Positions 24,421 to 35,250 of a DNA stretch of 64,000 bases are shown piece by piece. A program made the position numbers and the translations under genes. This DNA is from Zanthoxylum bungeanum (taxonomy: Eukaryota; Streptophyta; Magnoliopsida; Sapindales; Rutaceae). The stretch's first letter is position 1. The number at the start of each line of letters is the position of its first letter. Below the pieces are notes generated by a model. It was not told where the DNA came from and ran no database searches. It worked only from the letters and a program-made list of their open reading frames with translations. The DNA lies in contig SKCR01032772.1 of assembly GCA_019454045.1 (NCBI GenBank), positions 1,372,501 through 1,436,500 on the forward strand, in the 5' to 3' direction.

Positions 24421-25530
24421 TGTGAGTTCCATTTTTATTGGCATGTGTCCGTGACAAAACAAGTTCAATTGAGTTGTAATCTTTCATGAAGATCTTTGTG
24501 CAATTGGACTGGTTTCTGGCTGTTGTGCATCAGACATGCGTTCGTGGTGCGTTTGTTGCAGTGTTCGTTGCAGTGTTCGAACGATTGGCGTTAGTGCTGC
24601 GTTCGTTTTTGGGTTCGAACGTGTGGCGTTAGTGGCACGTTCTTTATTGGGTTCGAACGAGAGCATTTCAGAGAGCAAACGTTCGAGTCACGTTCTTGGT
24701 GGGTTCGAACGAGATCATTCCAGAGAGCATCCGTTCGTTGTGCGTTCGATGGCCATTCGAACGAGTCTTTCCAGTGGGCACGCGTTCGTGAAGCGTTCGA
24801 TAAATCGTTCGAACGCCAGTCGCATTTGAACGCGTTTTTGGCCTGCAAAACCCTAGTTTTTCACCCTACCTATAAATATAACCCTTAGCCGCCATTCTCA
24901 TCAGTTGAATCATATTTCTCTTGAGCCAAATACTCTCAAAGCTTTCAACTCTCTTTGATTTCACCTTGAAGACTCTTTGAATCTCATGTCTTCTATTTGT
25001 TTGGTAAAATCAAATCTTTGATAAACCTTCAACACAACTTAACCAAAATTCCCTAATCATTTAGAGTTCTTTAGGAGGAAGTTTGGTAGTCGGAGTTCCG
25101 GCGTCATTGGTGATATAATCTACTCAGAGGTTCTGAAGAAAACCGTGGGTCGCGGGCTTGAGGAGTTGCCTTGAGTTCTTGCAGTATTGAGGTACTCTAG
25201 TCGGTGAAGTTGCCACCATAGGTCTTGACCATCGCTGTAAGTTTTTCTCTATATAGTGGATTCGGGTGGTAGCCTATACCCGGAGTGGTTTTTTTTTACT
25301 CGGAAGAGTTTTCCACTTCGTCACCAAAATCATTGTGTTGAATTTTGTGTGGTTTGATTTATTTTGCTGCTTTAATTCCTGTTATTGTTTTAATATTTTG
25401 CAGCATAATTTTAGTTGATTGTTATTGTGGTTGCCTATTAATTTTTCCATAGTAGCAGTAACAAGACTTGTCCTGCTTATTGTTTGTAATTCCGCATAGG
25501 GTCAGAACTTAGGATAACCCCGAATTTTCA
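24421..25530 (+). repeat. 5' LTR of TR-GAG1
   Basis: This 1110-bp LTR starts TGTGAGTTCC and ends GAATTTTCA. It carries the CGTTCG module array at 24540-24815 and a TATA box (TATAAATA, 24871-24878), then leader sequence. It differs from the 3' LTR by scattered substitutions and small indels, including a 12-bp tandem duplication inside its first module. Confidence 0.92.
24540..24815 (+). promoter_or_regulatory. CGTTCG module array in TR-GAG1 5' LTR
   Basis: About six consecutive modules of the form CGTTCG-N4-GCGTTCG-N5/6-CGTTCGAACG, separated by a spacer resembling CATTCCAGAGAGCA. The clearest unit is at 24783-24815. The array ends about 55 bp upstream of the TATA box, so it occupies the enhancer position of U3. 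Confidence 0.7.
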
Positions 25531-25532
25531 AT

Positions 25533-25544
25533 TGGTATCAGAGC
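25533..25544 (+). other. Primer-binding site of TR-GAG1
   Basis: TGGTATCAGAGC lies two bases after the 5' LTR, the initiator-Met-tRNA primer word of plant copia elements. It ties this gag-only element to the copia superfamily. Confidence 0.92.
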
Positions 25545-25571
25545 CTGAACTCGATCTTTGACCCATTAGCT

Positions 25572-27422
25572 ATGGAACGTAGTCAACCCTTGAATTGTCC
25601 GCCATTTTTTGATGGCACATAATATTTACATTGGAAGGTTCGCATGAAAGCGTTCCTTAAGTCCTTAGATGAGAGGGTCTGGATGACTGTTGAACACGGG
25701 TGGAAACCTCCCGTTGTTATTATTGATGGGGTATCTTCCCCTAAAGATAAAATGACATGGACCAAAGACGAATTTGATGCTAGCAATAGGAACAACAAGG
25801 CTGTTAATGCCATACATGATGCTGTTTGTTCTGCAGAGTTTAGGAGAATCTCAATGTGTGAGATAGCTAAGGATGCTTGGGACATCCTGCAGACTGTGCA
25901 TGAGGGCACATTGTCTGTTAAAAATAATAGACTACAGGATCTTGCTGCTAGGTTTGAGGTCGCTAGAATGAATGATGATGAGACCTTTGATCAATTTTAT
26001 GCTGAGATTAACGACATCGTTAACTCAAGCTTTAACCTAGGTGAGACTATTCCTACCAACAAGATTGTTAGGAAAATCCTTAGATCCCTGCCTGATAAGT
26101 TCCTACCTAAAATCACCGCCATCGAGGAAAGCAATGACCTTGATCAGCTTAATTTAGAAGACCTCGTAGGAAAACTGCAGGTTTATGAGCAGAAACTTGG
26201 GCATCTAAAGCCCAAAAATATAGCGATGAAGATCGCGAAGGAAGTTTTTCATGGTTCTTCTAGTGATGAGGATACCCCAACGGACCTTGATTTGGCCTTG
26301 TTTGCTAAAAAGTTTAAGAATTTTCTTAAGCTTAAAAAGAGTGGCCATAGCCTTAATAGGGATAGGGAGAATGAGCCTAGAGAGAGTAGGCATAGTAGGA
26401 GAGAGTCTGGAGAGGATATGGATAGTAGATCCCGTGGTGCCCAGTGCTATGAATGTGAATGATATGGACACGTTAGATCTGAGTGTCCCACATACCTTAA
26501 GGCTAAAGGCAAGAAAGTCATGACAACATCACTTAGTGATTCTGAAGGTGATTACTCTCCTAAAGGCAATTATTTGGCCTTTACTGCTAGTGTGACTGGA
26601 GAGATTGTGGTTAATGATGCTGATTCAGAAGTCTCTCTTGATGAGGCTGTAGATGAGGAAAGTCTTCAGGTAGCCTATGTTGAATTGTTTAATGAGAGTT
26701 TAGCTATTAAGAAGACTAATTTAGAGGTCAATAAGAGGCTTAAACTTGTAGAGCTAGAAAAGAATGAAGCTCAAGTTAAAATTGAGCAAAGCCTTTTGAT
26801 GGTTGATGACCTAGAGGAGAGGAATAGATGCCTAGCTGATATGGTCCAAATTTTAGAGACTGAGCTTGAAGATGCTAGAACTCAGTTGTCTGTATTTTCT
26901 AGTGGAAATAAAAAGGTGGACCGGATGTTTGGTATTAGTTCTGAGCCTAACTGTAATAAGGCTTCTTCTTCCAAAGCTGTGTCTGTAGCAGCTAAACGTG
27001 ACTTAGGTAAGAAACTTGTTGTGTGTAGTCATGTTTCTCCTCCTGTCGTTCCTCGTCCTGTTTCCCAACCTCAATCTAGAGGTGTTGTGGGTAAACCTCG
27101 CTCTCATCCGAGGTTTGTGCATGTTTACCATCACTGTGGCAAGGCAGGACACATTAGGCCTAAGTGCTACATGTTGCACAAACATAAGAGAAGGCCTAAG
27201 AGTATGTCGCCTAGATTTGATTCTTCAAATCTAACTTCTCAAGTTTCTGCACTAACTAAACAGACACAATTTCTTAGTGAGAAACTTTCTTTGTTGACTA
27301 GGAATTCTCAAGTGGATGAGGTTCCTAGAAATGTTTGGGTGAGGAAGCAATATGACTTCCCATTTACTTCTGCATGTCCTGACAGGCATGTTGAGAGTGC
27401 ACTTCGGTGTAACTCTGCTTAG
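25572..27422 (+). pseudogene. TR-GAG1 gag, copia type, two in-frame stops
   Basis: One frame runs from the ATG at 25572 (MERSQPLNCPPFFDGT) to the stop at 27422, 616 codons. It is interrupted by TAA at codon 17, where relatives have an Asn (FDGTNY-type motif), and by TGA inside the first zinc knuckle (CYECE*YGHVRSEC). The order is: N-terminal UBN2-like capsid region; CCHC knuckle near 26445-26490; acidic linker with TSLSDSEGD; coiled-coil-like Leu/Glu region (about 26690-26930); second knuckle HHCGKAGHIRPKC near 27130; C-terminal tail. This two-knuckle layout is that of Sirevirus-like copia gag. Both stops are single-base changes, so loss looks recent. Confidence 0.88.
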
Positions 27423-27537
27423 AAATTGCATTTTTTCCTGTTGCATGTGTGTGTGCGTGTGTTTTATGTTTTTGCACGTTTATTTTATTTTCACAGCATA
27501 TGGGTGTGTGTGTGTCTTGTTTTTGTTATATATCCCT

Positions 27538-28073
27538 TGGTATATAGTAAGGGTGGCAAAAAAGCCCACGGCCCGGCGGGCTTTGGCCCGGCCCGCGGGC
27601 TTAAAAGCCTGGGCCGGGCCTTAAAATGAAAGCCCGGCTCGGGCCCGGGCCCGGGCCAAAATTAAAAAAAAAATAAAAAAACATAAATATATATATTTTT
27701 TAATATGCTTGTATCATTTTTATTTATTTTTAGTATTTAAATTGTTAATTTATCAATAAAATTTGTGATTTATTTATAAATTGTCTTTATATATAGTGTA
27801 AATATATTTTATATTTGTATTTTTTTTAATTTTTTTTAAAACTCGGGCCTAAAAAAAAGCCATGGCCCAAGCCCGGCCCGACTCGGGCCGGGCTTTTCAC
27901 GGGCCCGGGCTTTTTTTTGGTTGGCCGGGCTAGGGCTGGGCTTGTAAAAGCCCGGCCCGGCCCGGCCATTGCCACCCCTAGTATATAGGATGGAAACCCG
28001 GACATAAATTTCATAGCCGATTCTGAATGGACGGTAATATGATCTGCACTCGGGATACAACTCCACATACCAT
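27538..28073 (+). other. Stem-closed ~95-bp shared module, copy a (split by a MITE)
   Basis: This is one of four copies in the window of a conserved segment (GGATGGAAACCCGGAC … GGGATACAACTCCAC) closed by TGGTAT / ATACCA. It lies 3' of gag. The hAT MITE at 27548-27980 has landed in the 5' arm of the closing stem. The other copies are at 39339-39434, 44622-44717 and 59193-59286. Confidence 0.65.
27548..27980. mobile_element. hAT-type MITE in TR-GAG1
   Basis: This 433-bp element has ends TAAGGGTGGCAA and TTGCCACCCCTA and a perfect 8-bp target duplication, GTATATAG (27540-27547 and 27981-27988). GC-rich CCCGGGC-type arms surround an AT-rich centre. Ends and duplication length indicate the hAT superfamily. 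It is absent from the matching position of TR-GAG2, so it inserted after the two elements diverged. Confidence 0.9.
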
Positions 28074-29541
28074 TGGATGTTTTACAAGCCTGTTTATGTC
28101 TTTATTTTTATTTGTTAAAATCTGAAAAATTTAAAAAAAATATAGAAAATGAAAAAGACAAAAATTATTTTCTTTTACGGCTTGTTAGAGCATGAATATC
28201 ATGTGCAAGTGATCATGGTATGTAGGATATATGATTATGCATGTATAATATGCTTTTATTTTTCTTGATGCTCTATATACATGAGTGTGTGTGATAAAAA
28301 CCTTTGGTATATCTTGTGCTTGCACCTTCACATACACGTTTTTATTTTGTCAAAGCTTGGTCGCATGTATGAGTTTTGGAATAGCATCTAATTTATATCA
28401 TATCCTGTTTGCTCAATAGTGTGACATTTGACTAGTTGACCTTACTATCCCCTTTTGCAAAAGTAAAAAGAAATAAATTTTTTTTTTAAAAAAATGAGAC
28501 TCGAGTACAAAAGAGCCAAAATGGCCAAATTCAAAAGATAAGGGCAAAAACCCTTCACTCGAAAGAGTTGTTAAATATGAGCTCATGATATTTATGGGGT
28601 AAATATTATAGCATGCAACTAATGTTGCTTATTTTCAGGTCCTAGTGGTGCTGGGTTTGAACACCTATTTTGTGGACTTGGTTTGTTTAGAGATTGATTT
28701 CTTTGGCTGTGTCCAGCTCATAAAATAAGGTCTTAAGCCTTGATTCGTTATGCACTTTTTTTTTTCCATGCAAGTGTTTTATATGCTTTGGTGTTTATGT
28801 CATATTTATAAGTGTTGTATTTAGCCACTTTTAAAATGATGCATATTGTTTCATGTCATAAACAGCTGAATACTGACTGGGTATCATTGTATCAGCTTGA
28901 AATGATGTTTCAGTCAGTTTTTGACAGAATTTTCATTTATCTCAGTATGTGCTTGTGTGTGCTTCATGTCATTGCATACCAATTTTTTCTTTCCTGTGCA
29001 CTTTTCTGAGTTTGGTTTACTTCCCGTATGTGATTTTGCTAACTGTATGTACATGTTAGTGAGGGGGAGTAATTCCTGTTTGTTTATGCTCTTGCATGTG
29101 TTGTCTCATGTTCTCTTGTTATTTTTTCCTGTTTCTTTTACCCTTTGTCATTTCGTGACAAAAAGGGGGAGAGTAATATATTAAGGGGGAGAGCATTAAT
29201 ATATAGGAGGGAGCCGTAGAATATCCTTTAGATATCTCCGTTTTAAGGGGAGTTAAGATTAATGGGGAGATGGATTTCTACTTGTTCATGCATGAGATTT
29301 TTACCTGCTTTTATGTTCTATTTGATTATCACAATGTTTTTCACGGTATATTGTTGTTTGTGGATGTTTCAGGTAGCATGTATGTTGCTGCGGTGGCATT
29401 ATCTTCAAGACTACTTTGTTAGGTGTTAGATCGAGTCCATTTGTAATAAGTCACTGTTTTGATGGTTGACAGTTGACTATTTGCTTTGTTGGGTCTATTA
29501 CCGTAGTCTTTGTATTAGGTAGTGTTTTGTCACGGAATGCT
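28074..29541 (+). other. Noncoding internal domain shared by the two TR-GAG elements
   Basis: There is no coding capacity, yet long stretches match TR-GAG2 in the same order. Examples are ATGTAGGATATATG…CATGTATAATATGC, CTGTGTCCAGCTCATAAAATAAGG, and a TTTCGTGACAAAAAGGGGGAG segment near 29153 that resembles the 3' end of copia internal regions. Autonomous relatives carry pol in this interval. Confidence 0.6.
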
Positions 29542-29551
29542 AAATGGGGAG
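29542..29551 (+). other. Polypurine tract of TR-GAG1
   Basis: AAATGGGGAGA lies directly upstream of the 3' LTR start (29554). It is the expected plus-strand primer position. Confidence 0.75.
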
Positions 29552-29553
29552 AT

Positions 29554-30660
29554 TGTGAGTTCCATTTTTATTGGCATGTGTCTGTGACAAAACAAGTTCA
29601 ATTGAGTTGTAATCTTTCATGAAGATCTTTGTGCAATTGGACTGGTTTCTGGCGGTTGTGCATCAGACATGCGTTCGTGGTGCGTTCGTTGCAGTGTTCG
29701 AACGATTGGCGTTAGTGCTGCGTTCATTTTTGGGTTCGAACGTGTGGCGTTAGTGGCACGTTCTTTATTGGGTTCGAACGGGAGCATTTCAGAAAGCAAA
29801 CGTTCGAGTCACGTTCTTGGTGGGTTCGAACGAGATCATTCCAGAGAGCATCCGTTCGTTGTGCGTTCGATGGTCGTTCGAACGAGTCTTTCCTGTGGGC
29901 ACACGTTCGTGAAGCGTTCGATAAATCGTTCGAACGCCAGTCGCATCTGAACGCGTTTTTGGCCTGCAAAACCCTAGTTTTTCACCCTACCTATAAATAT
30001 AACCCTTAGCCGTCATTCTCATCAGTTGAAGCATATTTCTCTTGAGCCAAATACTCTCAAAGCTTTCAACTCTCTTTGATTTCACCTTGAAGACTCTTTG
30101 AATCTCATGTCTTCTATTTGTTTGGTAAAATCAAATCTTTGATAAACCTTCAACACAACTTAACCCAAATTCCCTAATCCTTTAGAGTTCTTTAGGAGGA
30201 AGTTTGGTAGTCGGAGTTCCAGCTTCATTGGTGATATAATCTACTCAGAGACTTCAGAGGTTCTGAAGAAAACCGTGGGTCGCGGGCTTGAGGAGTTGCC
30301 TTGAGTTCTTGCAGTATTGAGGTACTTGAGTCGGTGGAGTTGCCACCATAGGTCTTGACCATCGCAGTAAGTTTTTCTCTATATAGTGGATTCGGGTGGT
30401 AGCCTATACCCGGAGTGGTTTTTTTTTACTCGGAAGAGTTTTCCACTTTGTCACCAAAATCATTGTGTTGAATTTTGTGTGGTTTGATTTATTTTGCTGT
30501 TTTAATTCCTGTTATTGTTTTAATATTTTGCAGCATAATTTTAGTTGATTGTTATTGTGGTTGCCTGTTAATTTTTCCATAGTAACAGTAACAGGACTTG
30601 TCCTGCTTATTGTTTGTAATTCCGCGTAGGGTCAGAACTTAGGATAACCTTGAATTTTCA
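29554..30660 (+). repeat. 3' LTR of TR-GAG1
   Basis: This 1107-bp partner of 24421-25530 has the same ends. Its module array spans 29671-29945 and a TATAAATA lies near 29991. It lacks the 12-bp duplication seen in the 5' LTR. Confidence 0.92.
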
Positions 30661-31429
30661 CTAAAATATATCTAAAAATGGCAATGGTAGATCATGCGAT
30701 AAATTTCATAACACGGTGTTGTAGGCACGGGCAATATCTAATATGTATGTATGTGTGTGTATATATAATGGATTTACTAAAAATAGCCTACCAAAACTAA
30801 GCAATAATATTTTTCTGGTAATTGACATTAACTTATCAAACTTAATTAAAAAATAACAAAAAATAATAATAAACGAATTATAAACGAATAAATGAATCAG
30901 AGTTAAATTAATTTATATTCGATTCATTTAAAAAATAAATCAAATTGGTTAATTTACTAAACAAATAAATTTGTCTAAATTTATATCTTCTTTAATGCGA
31001 ATCAAATCGAATCAAATGATAAATAAATCATGATCCAGATTATCATCCCTAATAAAATCACAGGTTATAAATAAAATATTTTTTACTTAAGCTTATAAAT
31101 AAAATATTTTTTACTTAAGCTTATAAATAAAATATTTTTTACTTAAGCGCTAGTGATTAGCTTACGTTAACAATTTGCAAAAATGCGCACACACCCATAC
31201 TAGAGAGGACTCGTCAATTGCCTAAAACCAAATAGGGTAATTTTAATATTTACACCTTCCCATGAAATTTGGATCTAATACTCAGAATTAGGAACATTTG
31301 TAGGCTTCAATACACGTAACTATATATATCTTTTAGAATATAAAAATAAAAAAGATAAATATTTTATAATAGTCAATTTTCTCTTCATATATAATATTAT
31401 TTTTTCTAATTTTTTTTTTATCCAAACAC
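30661..31429. other. Intron remnant of the ABHD17-like pseudogene with a 28-bp tandem repeat
   Basis: AT-rich sequence between TR-GAG1 and a SINE. It includes three exact or nearly exact 28-bp tandem units at 31065-31148 (TTATAAATAAAATA… ACTTAAGC). Nothing else is recognised. Confidence 0.55.
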
Positions 31430-31582
31430 TTTTTTTTTTTGAATCGTTGGAAATCCCGCCGCCAAACCACCTCTTTCGGGCTTAAGCGGAACAGGTAAAA
31501 CTCTCGGCTGTCTCAGGCTCTTACAATAAACACATGTGATATCTTGAATCTTATACCACCGAGCCACATCATTTTGGGACAT
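31430..31582 (-). mobile_element. tRNA-derived SINE, copy 2 (decayed)
   Basis: This is the same family as 22383-22565: poly-T start, then GAATCGTTGGAAATCCCGCCGCCAAACC-like 3' sequence (in plus-strand reading). The B-box is lost. The flanks are a 13-bp duplication with one mismatch (TTTATCCAAACAC / TTTATCCCAACAC). Confidence 0.75.
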
Positions 31583-32281
31583 TTTATCCCAACACCTTAA
31601 TTTGGACGATGAGATATGAATGATTAAATGGCTCTTTTTTTTATACTCTCTTCTATTCTATTACATCCCTTACATCCAATCAAATAATAGTTTTTAAATC
31701 GTTCATTCCATCCATCCAAGGCTTGGATGGTTTGGTTTTATAACTATTTGATCAAAAAAACTTGTTTGAATATCATTGCTAAAATCTTATAAGACATGAA
31801 AGACAGGAATATTAAAAAATACCTTTCCAGAAGAATGTCCATAACCAGAATAATCATACCTGAAAAATTAGCATACAACAATATTAAATTCATTAATAAT
31901 AAAATTCTACTTGTATTTCCTTTTGTTTTTCAATGGAAAGAAAGAATGGAATATATTTTATTAAAGTTTAAGCTTACCCCATAAGATTAACATTAAGGAG
32001 AACACTAAGCTCAGTGAAAACGTGAAACATCTGGCCAAGATCAGCTGCGTTTCCATGAGAATACAACACAGTCAATGAAGCTGATGGGTTCTTCACATAC
32101 AATGCTACTATTTCATTTCCTTTCTTGGTGCTTAGCTTCAGCACGTCCACGTCATCTTTCCGGTCAACTTCCGAGATCCCCAGTTTCCCAGTTGCTTCAT
32201 CCGCAATTACGTTATACGACGGAGGGTTTGGCGGGAAGAACGCCAATTCTTTGCAGCCATAGAGGATGTTGCAGTCCCCAT

Positions 32282-33019
32282 TTTATATTGAAGATTATAT
32301 GAGTGTTAGTTTTAGCCTTTAATTTTATGTGTCAAAAAGTTGACAGGAATTGCATGGTTGCTAGGCTTTGATAAATTTTTTTTGTGTGACAAACACAGAG
32401 ATTATGTGTGTGTGTGTGAAAAACTTTTTGGAATCTGGGGTTTGGTGTTAATTTAATTTCTGTTTGTCTCTCGAGAAAATTGATGGAGCTATGTGGGTTT
32501 TTGGTTTCAAGGGAGAGAGAAAAGAGAGATTAAACAAGGAAATGACAAAGTAAAAAAAGGATGGAAATATTTGTCGGTTATTTAGTATGGAAGAGTGATT
32601 ACCGGTACCTAAATGGTTAATTAAAAGTAAGATTATGCAATTGACTGAGTGATAAGATTATTATAGTCTCTCTCCAAATATTAATAACTCTAATTATGTC
32701 TAATTACCATGTTTAAATTTTATGAATTCAATTTGGGATAGAGCCATAAGTCATTATGTTAGTATTCTAGTGGTCCATTGTTAAAAAAAAAATGAAAATG
32801 AAAATCATGTCTTGGCCAACCTGTTTAGAGCGTTCAAGACAAAAAAAAAATATTGGTTTTATACAAATCTTGTATAAGAAACAATGAGTGAAGTAGACTA
32901 TTTCCAACATTTTTACATATAAAGTTTTAATTAACTAATATAAAATGTGATCAATAATTTGTCCACACCATATGACTAAGTGTGTTAAAGATCCCAATTC
33001 ACACATAGGTTTAGACAAT
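32282..33019. other. 5' flank of the ABHD17-like pseudogene
   Basis: This presumably holds the former promoter and 5' UTR of the pseudogene, with a short TG microsatellite near 32405. No other feature is seen. Confidence 0.4.
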
Positions 33020-33246
33020 GAATTATGTGTTCAATCCATAATCCATTGTTGAACGGAAAGAGGCATCATCAATCCTACAAAATAAAGGTAAAGAGGGAAT
33101 ATAAAGTGACTAACTACCGGTGTAGTTGTTGTCATAGACACTCTGACGTTCAAATCAGTGGTGGTGACAGTGGTCTGAAAGAGAACAAGGCAAGAGCGAT
33201 ACCTCGTATCTCTATTTTTGTGCCGTGAGGGCGAAGCGAAGAGCTC
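33020..33246 (+). repeat. Direct repeat R1 of an old element
   Basis: This is a ~230-bp segment repeated in divergent form at 34537-34770. Shared landmarks are GTTGAACGGAAA, the GACACTC-GACG segment, CAGTGGTGGTGAC and CGATACCTCGTATCTC. The pair is separated by about 1.3 kb without coding sequence. It may be a remnant LTR or leader pair. Confidence 0.6.
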
Positions 33247-34536
33247 ATCTGAGCGGAGTAAGGACAATGGCTATGAGTCTCAAGTTTGTGAACGAGAGCT
33301 TGATTGAATTCGTAACCTTGGGGTCCCTTTATTTATAGATTTAGGTATTCTAGTCCTATGAAGACTCGGTGTAGACACTGTATTTTTATGCATAATCCGA
33401 TGATTAGTCTTTTATGAGGACATCCACTGAAAGTTGGGGAAATTGCAATGATAAATGCCATGAAGGAAATGAACTTCAAAGGACCTAGAAAATATAGCCA
33501 AAAGCCAGCCGGACATCACATATGTCTGACCTACTTTGATCTCTAAAACAGATATTCAGCCAGATGTACCTTGAAAACCTTAATTCTGACAGGACACAAC
33601 ACAACTGTTGTTAAATGAGCAGATTGCCAGTTACTGAAGTTAAAAGATCTGATTATGTCCGGCCTGACATACAATTCAAATTTAATAGTTTGCCGGACAT
33701 GTATCGAGCTGTCAGCACACGTGCAAAATTAAATAGCTGGAATCACATACTTGATTACGTCCGACCGGAGGTATGTCCCAAAATGTATGTTCGGCCAGAC
33801 ATCGGTCGAGCTGTGTTTAAATTTTTGATTAGTAAACACTTGAGACAGACTGAAGGAAGATATGGGATCCTGCTCCTCTTTCTTTTCTCAGGCCTCTCCC
33901 TCACACTATAAAAAAAAAGGGTCATAATCCTTCACCAAAAGGAGACTAGGTTTTAGAGATCAATCCTAAAGAAATCTCTGCAAACAGAGAAAGAAAGAGA
34001 GATAGCAAATATGTGAGAAAAACTAGTAAGGTTCTTGAGGTTCTTTCCTTCAGCAAGCAACCAAGCAACAACCCGAAGATCAGAAGCGTATTTAAAACCA
34101 AACTACATAGAAAAGATACGATCTGATGGTACTCTTTGTCATTTATAAGCATATTTGAGATTCTATTTTTGACACAGTATCTCCGATCAGACGTACACCA
34201 TGTCCGACCGGACATGCACATACATTTGGCCGCCTATAAACATGTCAAACCATGTTTATTGCTTTCTGTAATTATCGATGCCATTATTCTATGCATGTTT
34301 ATCCATGCAGCTTTGGAGGGATGAATTTTATGCTCGGACGACGACGTTCTTCCACTCGAGTCTAATCATCCTTGTTGTGGTTTTCCTTCAGTTGGTCCAT
34401 GATTGTGGCGAGCTGATCAGGAACAGTGGTTGGAGTGTTCCCAAAATCCATGGATTTTGCAGAAAGTCTAATGAGCTGGTCTCTGATTTGCTATGAATTG
34501 TTAGGGCCCTACGGTAGGTGCCAAATTGTATACGAT
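33247..34536. other. Interval with CCGGACAT-type words between R1 and R2
   Basis: This is noncoding. The word TCCGACCGGACAT and variants (CCGGACAT, GGCCAGACAT, CGATCAGACGT) recur at about 33508-33535, 33655-33700, 33765-33810 and 34185-34220. CACTATAAAAAAAAAGG at about 33905 is TATA-like. This looks like a degenerate promoter/LTR region. Confidence 0.4.
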
Positions 34537-34770
34537 GAATTCCCCATTCAGTCCATAATCGATTGTTGAACGGAAAAGGACACCATCAATCCTGCAAAAT
34601 AAAGGCAGAGAGGGAACCTATAGTGACCGACCACCGGTATGGTGGTTGTCGTAGACACTCCGACGCTTAAGTCAGTGGTGGTGACGGTGATCTGAAAGAT
34701 AACAAGGTAAAGACGATACCTCGTATCTCGATTTGTGTGTCGTGTGGGCGGAGGGGAGAGCCGAGCTGTT
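34537..34770 (+). repeat. Direct repeat R2 of an old element
   Basis: Partner of 33020-33246. It is preceded by GGCCCTACGGTAGGTGCCAA, a word typical of plant LTR/leader sequence. No further features lie between here and 35250. Confidence 0.6.
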
Positions 34771-35250
34771 ATTCCACTCTAAATATGATATGGCTTTGGA
34801 TTTTAGAATTCATTTGAGAGCCGGGCTAGTATTAAAATTTTTTTTTTTTAGAGTTGCTCTATACACATTAAGAAAGAAGAAAAAGGAGCAAAATGAGCAG
34901 TAATGATGAACAGATTGGTACTCATGACCATAAAAGAATTAGAATAAAATAGAGGTGTTGGTCCGACTTAGAAAAAAAAAGGGACATTCCCAACACCTCA
35001 AATGTGGTCTTGAGTAGTTATAGCTTTTCCTTTTTACTTTGAAGCCCACCCATCAAACGCTAATTAATCATCAGTAGATAAGTTTTTGATTGTAACAAGT
35101 TGCGGTTGCAGTCAAAATGGAGTACAATTCAAATGTGGATCACTTCAATCGTGGAGATGTGATATTGGGAAGAATAGATACAGACGATCGGCCGAGATTC
35201 TTAAATTTAACCAAAAATCAGAATTTTTGAATTAAAAAAAAATTCAATTT

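Larger units (their letters stand above)
24421..30660 (+). mobile_element. Gag-only LTR retrotransposon TR-GAG1
   Basis: This is a structurally complete element with two highly similar ~1.1-kb LTRs, a Met-tRNA primer-binding site, a gag frame with two in-frame stops, about 2.1 kb of noncoding DNA holding a nested hAT MITE, and a polypurine tract. No protease, integrase, reverse transcriptase or RNase H is present. This matches the TR-GAG class of non-autonomous elements, which need pol in trans. Flanks are CTAAT (left) and CTAAA (right), a target duplication with one mismatch. It sits in intron 2 of the ABHD17-like pseudogene. Confidence 0.9.
23083..32281 (-). pseudogene. ABHD17/Bem46-like alpha/beta hydrolase, broken
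   Basis: The family comprises membrane-associated serine hydrolases; animal ABHD17 removes palmitate from proteins. Visible pieces in order: start codon at 32281 with a MG…SSMAAK N terminus, then a frameshift (2-nt loss or 1-nt gain equivalent) before [12 protein letters not shown]; exon 1 to 31978 ([12 protein letters not shown]); exon 2 31859-31823 (YDYSGYGHSSGK); exon 3 from 23755 (PSEQDTYADL), interrupted by a MITE and resuming to EIILYGQ near 23535. The nucleophile-elbow segment that should follow (GQSxGSGP through HSP) is missing, and ILSGL follows directly. Then comes 23458-23411 (NIDKIPLVECPVLVIH) and 23325-23083 ([16 protein letters not shown], catalytic-His GGNHCNLE). TR-GAG1 (24421-30660) and a SINE sit between exons 2 and 3. 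Without the nucleophile it cannot be an active hydrolase. Confidence 0.85.

Noticed and set aside
24540..24815. CGTTCGAACG arrays as heat-shock elements or a CRISPR-like array
   Set aside because: TTCGAA has no 2-bp gap between half-sites, so it does not fit TTCnnGAA. Spacers are related to each other, and this is a plant genome with the arrays inside LTRs.
24536..24848. Open frames on both strands rich in Ser/Arg/Val over the TR-GAG LTR (and again near 29617-29969, 56167-56672, 38535-38905)
   Set aside because: They are translations of the CGTTCG module arrays in noncoding U3. Frames persist because the unit repeats, and no protein family is recognisable.
26442..26500. In-frame TGA in the TR-GAG1 zinc knuckle as programmed readthrough or recoding
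   Set aside because: A second stop lies at codon 17, and TR-GAG2 has a sense codon (Gly) at the knuckle position, so random decay is simpler.
27552..28068. Gly/Pro/Ala/Arg-rich open frames
   Set aside because: They come from the CCCGGGC-rich arms of the hAT MITE and the stem-closed module.
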